Shown here one piece after another: positions 54,081 to 63,534 of a DNA stretch of 64,000 nucleotides (its first letter is position 1; every line of letters begins with the position of its first letter). Under the pieces are notes generated by a model that saw only the letters and a list, made by a program, of their open reading frames with translations, was not told the origin of the DNA and ran no database searches. Origin of the DNA: Lachnospiraceae bacterium (lineage in GTDB: Bacteria; Bacillota; Clostridia; Lachnospirales; Lachnospiraceae); NCBI GenBank assembly GCA_015056735.1, contig SVFT01000005.1, positions 62,001-126,000 on the forward strand, read 5' to 3'. Made by a program: the position numbers and the translations under genes.

Positions 54081-55880
54081 TTACAGTTTAAACTGCGATA
54101 CCAGTTTCTGAAGCGTCAGCGCGTTCTCCGCAAGTCTGTCGGATGATTCCGCAACCTGATGGCTGGATGCCGTCTGCTCCTGGGAGGCCGCAGATACATT
54201 CTGCGTCTCGTCCGCCACATTGACACCCATCTGCTCGATCTTCTGGATGTTCTCTGCGATGGTATTGGTACCGTGCGAGAGCTGCTCCACGATCGCGTTC
54301 ATGCGCTCGGACTCATCTGCGATCGCGCGAACCATATCAACGATGTTGCTGAATGTATTGCCGGCTTCATTCACGGTCTCGGTGCCTTCCACAACGCGTT
54401 CAGCGCCGTCTCTCATCGCACCGACAGCTTCTTCGGAGCTTCTCATGATATCTTCGATCAGCGCTGTGATATTCTCAGCAGCCTGATTCGAATCGTCGGC
54501 CAGTTTACTGATCTCACTCGCTACAACAGCGAAACCCTTGCCTGCCTCACCCGCTCTTGCCGCCTCGATCGAAGCATTTAAGGACAGCAGGTTGGTCTGG
54601 CTTGCGATCTCGGAAATCGTGCTGACAAAGGTGTCGATATTCTTCAGCTTATCACCAAGGCCGTCAACGACTTCTGCCGTATTCTCCACAGACTCCTTGA
54701 TGGTACTCATCATATTCGTTGCGTTCGTCATGTCGGAAGCGCCCTTCTCGGCTGCTTCGCTCGTCGACTTGGTCATATCATTGGATCTGGTGATCGCACT
54801 CTTGAATTCCTGCATGTTGGAGACAAAAGCACTCGTCTCATCACTTGCACTTGATACAGCTGAGATCTGCTCTGTGCAGGATCCTGCAACATTCGTACAG
54901 GATACCGCTACCATCTCACTTGCATCCGCAGACTGGGAAGCACTTGCCGAGAGCTCTTCCGATGCGGAAGCGACAAGATCCGTGATATCGGAGATCTTCT
55001 GCATGAGCTCACGGATGTTGGCATGCATGAACTCAAGGGCCTCAGCGATCAGGCCGATCTCATTGTTTTTGGATTTCAAGGCGCTGACCTGAGCCATCTC
55101 GGCATTATTCGTAAAGTCACTGTCTGCCATCAGGTGCATCTCTTTTGAAACGAGAATGATCGGCTTGGTGATCCTTTTTGCGATCACAACCGCTCCGATC
55201 ACACCAAGTACGATGATGACAACCGTAATGATGATCGTCTGGATCAGATTCATTCGAAGAGCAGCATCCGCGCCTGCTTTGTATTCAGCTTCCAAAGCAT
55301 CGATATGATCAACCCATACGCCGGTACCCATAACCCAGTCAAAAGGAGCATAGTACGCTGTATAGTTGATCTTCGGAAGAGGCTCCGTCTCATTCGGCTT
55401 TGCAAACATCAGCTCCGTATAGCCGCCGCCGTCCTGCATACCGTTCTTGATCATCTCCTGGATGAACTTGGTGCCGTTCGGATCGGTCGCATCCCATCTG
55501 GACTGCCCTTCCGTATCACGCCCGAGCAAAACGACATTGATACCCTCCGACGTATCTACCCAGAAATACCCGGATCCGTCATTGTACTTCAGTTCTCTGA
55601 TGATGTCAGCAGACTCTTTCATGGCCTCTTCTTTGGTCATCTCGCCCGCTTCATATCTGGCATTCATCACCGCGCAGATGCTCATCGCTTCCTGCGTTTC
55701 ATTCTTCAGCTCCGTTTTGATATCTTCAAGAAGCCTTGAACTGTAAGTCTCTCCCTGTTCATTATTCGTTGCGATCGTATTTCTTATGGAAAAAACCGAA
55801 ATAACGACCCCTGTCACAATGACCGCGGCCAGTATCGCGCCTACGATCGTATACATCATGGAACCACGTTTCTTTTTCAT
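54081..55880 (-). CDS. Methyl-accepting chemotaxis protein with single Cache domain
   Basis: A 599-residue chemoreceptor. A membrane segment (about 8-30) precedes an extracellular single-Cache (Cache_2-type) domain with [21 protein letters not shown] and [19 protein letters not shown], then a second membrane segment (about 205-230), HAMP, and the signalling helix with [20 protein letters not shown]. This Cache type senses small organic acids or energy-linked compounds. It is transcribed towards the rib promoter with only 11 nt between its stop and that promoter's -35. Confidence 0.95.
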   Translation of the reverse strand: MKKKRGSMMYTIVGAILAAVIVTGVVISVFSIRNTIATNNEQGETYSSRLLEDIKTELKNETQEAMSICAVMNARYEAGEMTKEEAMKESADIIRELKYNDGSGYFWVDTSEGINVVLLGRDTEGQSRWDATDPNGTKFIQEMIKNGMQDGGGYTELMFAKPNETEPLPKINYTAYYAPFDWVMGTGVWVDHIDALEAEYKAGADAALRMNLIQTIIITVVIIVLGVIGAVVIAKRITKPIILVSKEMHLMADSDFTNNAEMAQVSALKSKNNEIGLIAEALEFMHANIRELMQKISDITDLVASASEELSASASQSADASEMVAVSCTNVAGSCTEQISAVSSASDETSAFVSNMQEFKSAITRSNDMTKSTSEAAEKGASDMTNATNMMSTIKESVENTAEVVDGLGDKLKNIDTFVSTISEIASQTNLLSLNASIEAARAGEAGKGFAVVASEISKLADDSNQAAENITALIEDIMRSSEEAVGAMRDGAERVVEGTETVNEAGNTFSNIVDMVRAIADESERMNAIVEQLSHGTNTIAENIQKIEQMGVNVADETQNVSAASQEQTASSHQVAESSDRLAENALTLQKLVSQFKL

Positions 55881-55994
55881 ACAGTGCTCCTTTCCTCATC
55901 AAAAACGGATTCGATCCGATTAGAAAAATTATAGCACAGCATGACACTAATTGTCAGTAAAAAACGCGGCATTAAAGTTTTTTTCAAAATTTTC

Positions 55995-57356
55995 TTAACT
56001 TATCCTCATGCGCGAAAGGTAGCGCTTATGTGTCCGGACAGAAAGGACCACCGTCAGAACATCCGCCGCAAACTGCGCCCATACAAGCCCGTAGATCCCG
56101 AAGATCGCATTCAACACGAAGAGCATCGGAATGTTGAATACCGCCCAGCGCATCACGCCGAGAAACAGCGCTTCCCTGCCGCGCCCATACCCATTGAAGA
56201 GGTGCACATGGAAAAAGCTTAAGAACATCAGGATCGTGGCAAGACACCTGATCCGCAGAAAATCCGTCCCAAGCGTGACCGTCTGCGATTCATCAATGAA
56301 AAAACGCATGATATACGGCGCAAATGCCTCGTACATCGCGATACTGATCAGCGCACAGATGATCCCGCAGCGCTTGGAAAAGCGAGCCACCGCATGCATA
56401 CGCTCGTGGTCTCCCGATGCAAAGTTGTAAGCCACGATCGGCACCATTCCCTGACAGATCCCGATGCCGATATTGAGCGGCAGCCGCTCTGCCTTTAAGA
56501 CAATACCGACAGCTGCAAGTGCAGTATTGCCATAGCCCGACATCAGCTTGTCAAGAACGATGTAGTCGCAGTCAAAAAGAAGCGTCGTTACCGCAGCCGG
56601 AACGCCGATCGCAAAGACCGCGGCCAGACTCTTTTTCTCAGGAAGATAATTCGGGCCCTTCAGGATCAGTACGCCCATATGTCGCAGACGGAAGATCGTC
56701 ACGATAAAATAGATGCATGTGATGCAGTTGGACAGAAATGTAGCGATACCGGCGCCAAGGACCTCATAGCCCGGCGGCAGGATCACGAACATGAAGATCG
56801 GATCCAGAATGATGTTGATAATACCGCCCATCGTCACACCGAAGCCCGCCTTGCCGGACTCACCGATACAGCGAACCATGTTGGCAAGCATATTGGTCAG
56901 GATCGTCGGCAACGCGCCTGCCACGATAACGCACATCGCATAGGTACGCGCAAATGCATGATTCGCCTCATTCGCCCCAAGGAGTGTCAGAAGCGGATCC
57001 ATGAAAAGGAACACGCCTGTTGAAAAGCAAATTGCGAGGATAAGAGACAGATAGACGCAGAAGCTGTATACTCTGCTGCACTCCTGCTCTTTATTTTCAC
57101 CCAGAAGTCTTGAAATCAGAGCACCGCCGCCGATACCGGCCACACCAGACAGCGGGATTGACAGATTAAAGACCGGCAGCAGGAGCGAGGTTGCCGCCAC
57201 CATATCCGGATTGTTGGTCCGGCCGACAAAAAAGGTATCTGCCATGCTGTAGACAAGCACGATCAGCTGGCCGATGATCGTCGGGACCGCCATGGTCCGT
57301 ACCGCACGGGATACCGTCATGGATTCAAATAACTCTTTGTTGACATTCTTCTTCAT
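55995..57356 (-). CDS. MATE-family multidrug/metabolite exporter
   Basis: A 453-residue membrane protein with twelve hydrophobic segments in two repeats. The first starts AVPTIIGQLIVLVYSMADTFFVG and has the GIGGGALISRLLGE loop; the second starts AIGVPAAVTTLLFDCDYIVLD and has GICQGMVPIVAYNFASGD. It should use a sodium or proton gradient to export cationic compounds. Starts 57356 and 57377 both lack an ideal ribosome site; I prefer 57356 because it begins MKKNVNKEL like relatives. Confidence 0.92.
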   Translation of the reverse strand: MKKNVNKELFESMTVSRAVRTMAVPTIIGQLIVLVYSMADTFFVGRTNNPDMVAATSLLLPVFNLSIPLSGVAGIGGGALISRLLGENKEQECSRVYSFCVYLSLILAICFSTGVFLFMDPLLTLLGANEANHAFARTYAMCVIVAGALPTILTNMLANMVRCIGESGKAGFGVTMGGIINIILDPIFMFVILPPGYEVLGAGIATFLSNCITCIYFIVTIFRLRHMGVLILKGPNYLPEKKSLAAVFAIGVPAAVTTLLFDCDYIVLDKLMSGYGNTALAAVGIVLKAERLPLNIGIGICQGMVPIVAYNFASGDHERMHAVARFSKRCGIICALISIAMYEAFAPYIMRFFIDESQTVTLGTDFLRIRCLATILMFLSFFHVHLFNGYGRGREALFLGVMRWAVFNIPMLFVLNAIFGIYGLVWAQFAADVLTVVLSVRTHKRYLSRMRIS

Positions 57357-57459
57357 TTTCTGCCCATTACACCTCACTCATGATCACAATTTATCTATAG
57401 CAAAACAAACGAACGATTGCAACCACATGGCAAAATATGAACGCTCTGCGCGCAAAAAA

Positions 57460-57484
57460 GAGGCACCGTATGCCACGGTGCCTC
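57460..57484 (-). terminator. Terminator after the LURP-one gene
   Basis: GAGGCACCGT pairs perfectly with ACGGTGCCTC, followed by CTTTTTTG on the minus strand. Confidence 0.9.
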
Positions 57485-57506
57485 AGATCGTATTTTGTTA
57501 TGATGA

Positions 57507-58409
57507 TCAGTCGTTCTCCTGATCGGATACATTGTCACAGATAATGGCAAGTGCGATCACAACATCCTTCATGCTCTCATCCATAATGCGGATGCGGTAG
57601 CAGTCGGACCAGACAGTGCGATCCGTATCAACATGTGCGACAGTCGTGCCGCCTACCTGAATGTCGAAATCGAATCCCAGGATATCACCTGCGATCTTCA
57701 GTTCCTTGCCGCAGACCGTACCGTTCAGTTCAGGCTTGGTCAGTTTCAGCTTCTTCTTGATGGAGGCAACTTCTCTGCCATCCTTCTCGATGCTGTAGGT
57801 CGGCATGATCGCAACGAGTTTCTTCTTAAGCTTTACGACTTCTTCTCCGTTTCTCTGGATGGAGAAGTTGTGGCGAGTCAGATCGCCCTCAACATGATAT
57901 ACCGTTGCCTGATTCTTATCAAAGATATCGAACTTGGGCTTGATGGAGATCGCTTTCTGCTTCATGTACAGTTCGATCGCTTCACCCGTGAATGTTGCAG
58001 CGGGCGCTGCCGCGGCCGACTCCGTCACAGTCTCGCCTGCTTCAAGCTTCTTGATCACGCCGCAGAGCTCATCAACCGCACGGTCCGCCTTGGATGTACC
58101 CTCATCCTTATGGCCAAGGAACAGATCAAGGCCCATATTCAAAGCGGTGGAAGCACTGCTCACACCGTCCGTGCCGATCTTGCCCATAATGATCTTGCTT
58201 CCGTCCACTCTGGCAAAAACATCAAAGTCCTCGGAAACTTTTTTATACAGTACGGACTGTACGCCTTTGACATCACCCATGACCGGTCTGCCAAAGCTTA
58301 CCTTTACATCGGAAAGCCTGGCAAGAAGATCTGCGTTTGTGAAGTTCTGTGTGTTCTTGACGCTGGCATATCCCATATTGCCACCGCCGGACATGTCAAA
58401 TAATCCCAT
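57507..58409 (-). CDS. LURP-one-related protein with extra N-terminal domain
   Basis: A 300-residue cytoplasmic protein. From about residue 145 it fits the LURP-one (tubby-like) family: YMKQKAISIKPKFDIFD, VYHVEGDLTRHNFSIQ, VAIMPTYSIEKDGREVASIKKK, and a closing hydrophobic helix VVIALAIICDNV that fits inside the barrel. The first ~140 residues are a separate domain (VKVSFGRPVMGDVKGVQSV...) joined by an Ala/Glu linker; I do not recognise it. LURP-one proteins bind phospholipid-like ligands or act as scramblase relatives, but bacterial roles are unclear. It is 43 nt after the lipoprotein gene and probably shares its transcript. Confidence 0.78.
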   Translation of the reverse strand: MGLFDMSGGGNMGYASVKNTQNFTNADLLARLSDVKVSFGRPVMGDVKGVQSVLYKKVSEDFDVFARVDGSKIIMGKIGTDGVSSASTALNMGLDLFLGHKDEGTSKADRAVDELCGVIKKLEAGETVTESAAAAPAATFTGEAIELYMKQKAISIKPKFDIFDKNQATVYHVEGDLTRHNFSIQRNGEEVVKLKKKLVAIMPTYSIEKDGREVASIKKKLKLTKPELNGTVCGKELKIAGDILGFDFDIQVGGTTVAHVDTDRTVWSDCYRIRIMDESMKDVVIALAIICDNVSDQEND

Positions 58410-58452
58410 CTTAACCCCTCTCTGTACTGATCAATCTGTTCAAAAATACGGA

Positions 58453-59004
58453 TTACTCTCTGCCAAATCCTGTTGTAATACCTGTGTTCGGGTCCTGGAT
58501 AATGAGGAGATCGTCTTCGTCAGCGTAAGTCATCTTGATCGGTGTCTGTGCTGTCTGCATGGTTACTTCGCCTGCTTCGTCAACAGACCATACATACTTT
58601 GTATCGATGCCTGCCAGTGTGATCGCACCTGTACCGTCCTCGTTGAAGGTATATGTGCAACGAAGTGTCTCTGCATCAACACCGTTTGCTGCCGCATAAT
58701 CTTCCAGTGTGAACTCATTGCCTTCAGCATCCATCATTTTAGCGATGCCCCAGGAACCTACGATCACGCTCATATCACCTGTAGACTCCGGAACCTCAAG
58801 GTCTTCAACACCAGCGTTAACCTGCTCTTCAACCTGCCCCTCAACAACCTCTGCCGCAACTTCAGCTGCATCTTCGTCGCTGATCGTTTCTGCTGCGGGT
58901 GCTTCCGCTGCAGGAGCCTCTTCCTTCTTCGCACCGCCGCAAGCTGTCAGAACAGATGCGGAAAGGATACCAACCAACAATACTGCCAATAATTTCTTTT
59001 TCAT
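58453..59004 (-). CDS. Lipoprotein with C-terminal lipocalin-like domain
   Basis: 183 residues: a lipoprotein signal with lipobox VLTAC (cysteine at residue 22), an acidic Ala/Pro/Glu linker (about 27-72) and a C-terminal beta-rich domain of about 100 residues (GSWGIAKMMDAEGNEFTLEDY, YTFNEDGTGAITLAG, IKMTYADEDDLLIIQD). That pattern looks like small lipocalin-type domains that report on or bind a hydrophobic ligand. The function is unknown. It shares direction with the clostripain gene (117 nt upstream) and the LURP-one gene. Confidence 0.82.
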   Translation of the reverse strand: MKKKLLAVLLVGILSASVLTACGGAKKEEAPAAEAPAAETISDEDAAEVAAEVVEGQVEEQVNAGVEDLEVPESTGDMSVIVGSWGIAKMMDAEGNEFTLEDYAAANGVDAETLRCTYTFNEDGTGAITLAGIDTKYVWSVDEAGEVTMQTAQTPIKMTYADEDDLLIIQDPNTGITTGFGRE

Positions 59005-59121
59005 TTTTTTTCCTCCAAAAATGTAAAATTTTTTCTAACCTTGCACATTTTAAAACGCATCCCCGGCAAAGTATAGTACCCCCAAGGGTACCCCGGCTGT
59101 TTTTTGAAAATACCGCTAAGG

Positions 59122-60825
59122 TCATTCCGTCAGGTACCAGTCATCCGTCTCATCATCGTATATGTAGACCTCGTCACTCTCTTCATCATAGTAGTAGAGG
59201 TCTTCCGTCTCATCATCATAGAGATAGAGGATATCGTCCTCATACTGATACCAGAGACCGGAATCATAGTCATAGATCCAGTCATCTTCCGCCTCGTCTT
59301 CATAGCCGTAATACTCGGCCTCATCGTAATCGTATCCGTATTCACAGGAATTGCCGCCGCTGATATTACAGCCGTACTCACTCTCGTAGTCGGCCCAGCC
59401 GTTCCACAGAGCATCGAAATCGCTGTAGTTAAAGTAATCTTCATCACTGTCTGAAACAAAACGTGCAAGCCAGTCCACGTATTCGTCATCCAGACCGATC
59501 TCTTTGTAGACGCTCTCTAACTGGCTGTAGAAAGCGGAATCCCCGTAAGGAAGCGATACCGCAAGACCTGTCAGCTCATTCTTATCGGATGTATGCCCGT
59601 AATATGCAACGGATGCCTTCAGGGCCGATTTCAGTTTCTTTGCCTCCTCGCTGTCCTTATCAATGCTCTCGACTAGTGCAAGCATATCGCTGATATAGTA
59701 ATCGGACAGCGTCACGTTGCTCGCATCGTCTCCCCACGAATCCCAGTAGCCTCTTCCCATGCGGCCGCGGGACATGTGCGGTCTGCTGTAGTTCGTATCA
59801 AGGAGCGCTTCCTCGTTCTTATAGGCGTAGTCCTTCCAAGCGGCAAAAAGGCTCTTTGCCGTCGAGGCATTGAAAAGCCCCATGCAGGCGGAATCACCGC
59901 CTTCTACGGTCTCATTTTCCTCTATGATGTCATCTACAATGTATTTTCCGAGAAGCGGCGTGGACATGCCCGGATTGCGCTCCAGTTCTTCCATCCACTT
60001 CGTGTAGCTCCATCCAAGACCGGATTCAAAGTCTTCGGAAAGAAGCGTATACTTGCAGAACGGTGCGAATGCATAGACCGTCTCCATACTTGCCATGATA
60101 CAGCAGTCCATCCCGATGATATCGAAATGCACATCCTTATGCTCGGCAAAAGCACCCGCCATCTCCGCGATCGTCAGGCTCTCGCCCTCCGGCTGCCACT
60201 GGTCGTAGCCAAATCCATAGACCGGCCCGCCACCGTGATCCCAGAACAAAAAGAAGTAGCGGTCCGCCGGATAGTTCTCTTTGCAGAATCCGATAAACTC
60301 GGAAAGTGTACTCTGCTCTGTGCAGGCAAGCTGCCCCAGCTCGTCGCGGATCAGACTGAGGCCTCCGTTTTCTATACGCCATGTCTGCGCCGTCTTGGCA
60401 GAGATATCATAATCCTGCCATCTCTTTGTGCCCATGGTCTGAATGATGACGTTGACATTCTCACCGATACCGGACTCGATCATCTCGCTGATATCAAGGG
60501 TTGCTTCACCCGCCTCCGATTCAAGATCCGAACCGTTTACGTAGATCATGACCGTCGCGCTCTTTGCATCCGTCCCGACCGACACATTCTCCGCATTTGC
60601 ATGGTGCGAACCGTGTCCTGCTGCGCCCCCGTCATCTGCATTATTACCTTCGTCTCCCGCTTCTGCAGTACCGGTTCCCGAAGGACCGTCTTCCTCGCTG
60701 TCCCCTGACATGATCAGAACGATCCCGATGACAGATAATACGATCAGTAAAAAGAAAGCGACTCCGACACCGATCACCCATTTTAAGAGCGCTTCCTGCA
60801 TCTTCTTGTTCGTGCTGCCGCTCAT
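59122..60825 (-). CDS. Membrane-anchored clostripain-family cysteine protease (C11)
   Basis: A 567-residue peptidase. A single N-terminal membrane segment (about 15-39) is followed by an acidic/Gly/His-rich linker (to about 85) and the C11 domain: TVMIYVNGSDLES, catalytic H197 in FWDHGGG, and catalytic cysteine C242 in GMDCCIMAS. The last 75 or so residues are extremely rich in Tyr, Asp and Glu, in loosely repeated units such as YLYDDETEDLYYYDEESDE. The enzyme should cut outside the cell after basic residues. Its GGAGGG site is formed by the last two codons of the preceding 88-aa gene, so the two are translationally coupled. Confidence 0.9.
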   Translation of the reverse strand: MSGSTNKKMQEALLKWVIGVGVAFFLLIVLSVIGIVLIMSGDSEEDGPSGTGTAEAGDEGNNADDGGAAGHGSHHANAENVSVGTDAKSATVMIYVNGSDLESEAGEATLDISEMIESGIGENVNVIIQTMGTKRWQDYDISAKTAQTWRIENGGLSLIRDELGQLACTEQSTLSEFIGFCKENYPADRYFFLFWDHGGGPVYGFGYDQWQPEGESLTIAEMAGAFAEHKDVHFDIIGMDCCIMASMETVYAFAPFCKYTLLSEDFESGLGWSYTKWMEELERNPGMSTPLLGKYIVDDIIEENETVEGGDSACMGLFNASTAKSLFAAWKDYAYKNEEALLDTNYSRPHMSRGRMGRGYWDSWGDDASNVTLSDYYISDMLALVESIDKDSEEAKKLKSALKASVAYYGHTSDKNELTGLAVSLPYGDSAFYSQLESVYKEIGLDDEYVDWLARFVSDSDEDYFNYSDFDALWNGWADYESEYGCNISGGNSCEYGYDYDEAEYYGYEDEAEDDWIYDYDSGLWYQYEDDILYLYDDETEDLYYYDEESDEVYIYDDETDDWYLTE

Positions 60826-60828
60826 GCT

Positions 60829-61095
60829 TTACCCTCCAAAAACAGCGGATTTTGCACCTTCCGCCAGATATTCCCCATAGTCTACGACAAATTGTGCCAG
60901 TCGAAATGCAGAATCAACTTCATCCACACCAAGCCTTTCGGAAAGCTTTCCGATCAGCTCGTCGTCATCCGTGATACCGGACTCCATCAGATCCAGAATG
61001 ATCTTGTCCGCTTCTTCGATCTTCTTCTTTTTTGCTCCCATACAGACCCATGCTTCATCGCCTCGTATGATCTCCGTTTCAATTCTCCATCTCAT
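60829..61095 (-). CDS. Small soluble protein between the LuxR and clostripain genes
   Basis: An 88-residue protein of unknown function. It begins MRWRIETEIIRGDEAWVCM, has a lysine cluster GAKKKK and then a helical acidic region (IIDLMESGITDDDELIGKL as a paraphrase of residues 31-50), ending VFGG. No membrane segment or signal. AAGGA lies nine bases before ATG 61095, inside the end of the LuxR gene; its own last codons give the ribosome site of the protease gene. A shorter start at the internal ATG before GAKKKK is possible. The tight placement suggests a shared job with its neighbours. Confidence 0.75.
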   Translation of the reverse strand: MRWRIETEIIRGDEAWVCMGAKKKKIEEADKIILDLMESGITDDDELIGKLSERLGVDEVDSAFRLAQFVVDYGEYLAEGAKSAVFGG

Positions 61096-61101
61096 ATCGT
61101 T

Positions 61102-63489
61102 CTATCCTTCCCTGTGTCCGCCTCTGTGTACGAGGCCGAGCTGAAGTGCCTTTCTCTCGGCATCCGCGCGATTCTTTACGCCAAGCTTTTTGTAGATATT
61201 CCTGTTATGCTTTTTCAGTCCGTCGTAACTGATCTTCAGGGCGTCGCAGATCTCTTCCGTCGACTGTCCTGCGCAGAGCATTGCCAGCACCTCCGCTTCA
61301 CGTGACGTTAACGTCACCGTTTCCTTCGGAATGTACTTCATGTACTCAGGGTAATTCGTTGCGACCGCAAGAGTCTCTTCGTAAACCTGCTTAAAGAATG
61401 CCCCATCAATATCTGCAAGATCTGCCTTTTCAAGTCCCTTCAAAAGCGGCAGTACAGCGGCTCCTTCTAAGGAGATCAGTCGCACAAAGTGATACTCGCT
61501 CGCTTTATTCAGTGCATCGAGCAAATGCTTCTTCCAGTGGGCATCACCCAGGCGGTACAGAATGATCGCCTTCAGGATCTCATGTTCCATCCACATGAAA
61601 TGACGTTCATAGGACTCCAGATAACCTGTCAGGAAGGATGCAAGATCCAGTGCCTCCTCCAGCCGCTCGTCGTGAATCAGACAGCGGATCTTCATCATCT
61701 GCCTGTATCTGTCCAATACGCAGAAGAATACACGCGCATCCGGAACGGAATCGATGTATTTCCGGAACCGGTCATCGCCTGCGTTGCCATAAAGCGACAG
61801 CCAGATACCGAACGCCTTTAGATTGGGCAATAATCTGTCTGCCCCTTCCTTTTCGATCTTCTCCGCGATCGAATCGTATACACGCTTTGCGGAAGGGTAC
61901 TGTCCTTCAACAAGATGCTGTCTGATCTGAATGCCGGCTGAGACAAGGCACATCTCAATCTTACCGCCGTGTGATGCGGCATCGTATCCGTCGGCGCATC
62001 TGGTCAATACCTCATACGCCGGCATTGTGCCCTTTTCAAAGCCGCTCTCCGCAAGAGCGATCGTAACAAGCCCTTTTCCGAAGCCTGCCAGAAGCAAAGA
62101 CAGGGATTTTCCCATAAACCGCGCGATCTGCGTATCGCTCTTGGACCATTCGGAAAAATCGAGCCCGCCGTTCATGATAGACGGTGTATTGCCCGTCGCA
62201 CAGAATTCCGGCAGAATGATGTCCCCTGCCTGGATCATTGCGAAAACATTCTTCATGATGAGCAGGATCCCTTTGATCCCGCGGTGCGGGAGCGCGATAT
62301 CCAGATATGCCAGAAGTGCCTTTGCTTCCCTGCGTCTCTCTCGTCTGTTGCTTGGATCCTTCTGGAACCGATCCAACTCGTGATACCACTCTTCCGATCT
62401 TTCCGGCATGATGAGCAGACTGCAGAGCATACTCATACCGCACATCAAGACGGGCGAAAGGAGCATCTCCTCCCGCGGCATTTCAAAATAATATTCCCTT
62501 GTTTCTATAAAATGACCCGTTCCCGGGTGCTTTCTGGCATTCTTAACAAGCAGTTCCTTGATCCTGCGCATCGCGCCTGCCTTGCGGTAATACAAAAGCG
62601 CATTGGCAACGTCATCTTTTCTCTCGTAATAGTCCGCCGCCTTCAGGTAGTTCTCCGTGATCTCTTCCTTGGACCACATCAGTTCCTGCTTCCAGACGTA
62701 ATATCCCCGCATCTCCCAGCGGATCGAATAGAGCCCGCCGTTCTTTACTTCAAGCTGGTTCATGACATCCTGGCAGTATTCGATCACTTTGCTGATATTG
62801 TTGTTACCGGTCAGATACTCCGCCATCTCGATCGTGAACTCGTCGTAGCGGCATACGCAAAGCGCGAACCGGACAAAATCCTCCATCCAGTTCTCACTCA
62901 GATACCCGTCCCACATCCGGAAAAGGTCCTGCCGCACTGCGGCGCGGATATCCTCAGAATAACGGATCCCGCCTTCCATACGGGACATAAACGCATGAAG
63001 CGCACGTATATACCCGCGAGAGACCCTCGTGACCGGCTCAACGTCATCAGGATGAAGCTCTACTTCCCTGTCCCTGAATAATGCAACGACTTCCTTCTCT
63101 CCAAGCGCAAAATCGGCCTCTCTGATCCGCACAAATCCAAGATCCATGTACTCTGCCGCCAGGAATTTGGGCACCGCCCCTCTGGTTAACATAACAACTT
63201 GCAACCCGTTCTCATGCAGCAGTTCTCTGACATAGCGGATTGATGCATCCTCGGACAGCCACTGCATATCCTCGATGATCACAATGCTGCCGCGAAAAGA
63301 ATCAAGCGACGGGCGATCGGTAAGATTCCCGCCTGCGCATCGAAGCACGAGCGGATTCTTCCTTCGATAGTAATACTCTACCGCCGCTGTCTTGCCCCAT
63401 CCCGAGGCGGCCGTCATGATCACGGGCGAGAAGAATTCTTCAGCCTTTTTCAGTTTTTCAAATACCGCAGGAACCTTGATATAACTCAT
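61102..63489 (-). CDS. MalT/LuxR-type large transcriptional regulator
   Basis: A 795-residue ATP-dependent regulator of the MalT/LAL style. The N-terminal P-loop is SGWGKT (29-34) within a STAND-like NTPase domain (VLRCAGGN, IVIIEDMQW as Walker B, VVMLTRG). A long middle part of helical repeats (about 330-710) fits TPR-like sensor repeats. The last 65 residues form a LuxR helix-turn-helix (LTSREAEVLAMLCAGQSTEEICDAL, LKKHNRNIYKKLGVKNRADA). It starts the operon with the 88-aa protein and the clostripain-like protease. GAGGG precedes ATG 63489. The inducer is unknown. Confidence 0.9.
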   Translation of the reverse strand: MSYIKVPAVFEKLKKAEEFFSPVIMTAASGWGKTAAVEYYYRRKNPLVLRCAGGNLTDRPSLDSFRGSIVIIEDMQWLSEDASIRYVRELLHENGLQVVMLTRGAVPKFLAAEYMDLGFVRIREADFALGEKEVVALFRDREVELHPDDVEPVTRVSRGYIRALHAFMSRMEGGIRYSEDIRAAVRQDLFRMWDGYLSENWMEDFVRFALCVCRYDEFTIEMAEYLTGNNNISKVIEYCQDVMNQLEVKNGGLYSIRWEMRGYYVWKQELMWSKEEITENYLKAADYYERKDDVANALLYYRKAGAMRRIKELLVKNARKHPGTGHFIETREYYFEMPREEMLLSPVLMCGMSMLCSLLIMPERSEEWYHELDRFQKDPSNRRERRREAKALLAYLDIALPHRGIKGILLIMKNVFAMIQAGDIILPEFCATGNTPSIMNGGLDFSEWSKSDTQIARFMGKSLSLLLAGFGKGLVTIALAESGFEKGTMPAYEVLTRCADGYDAASHGGKIEMCLVSAGIQIRQHLVEGQYPSAKRVYDSIAEKIEKEGADRLLPNLKAFGIWLSLYGNAGDDRFRKYIDSVPDARVFFCVLDRYRQMMKIRCLIHDERLEEALDLASFLTGYLESYERHFMWMEHEILKAIILYRLGDAHWKKHLLDALNKASEYHFVRLISLEGAAVLPLLKGLEKADLADIDGAFFKQVYEETLAVATNYPEYMKYIPKETVTLTSREAEVLAMLCAGQSTEEICDALKISYDGLKKHNRNIYKKLGVKNRADAERKALQLGLVHRGGHREG

Positions 63490-63534
63490 GTAAATCCCTC
63501 ATTTGCACGCAGCTAAAGTCACCGCGTCTTCATA

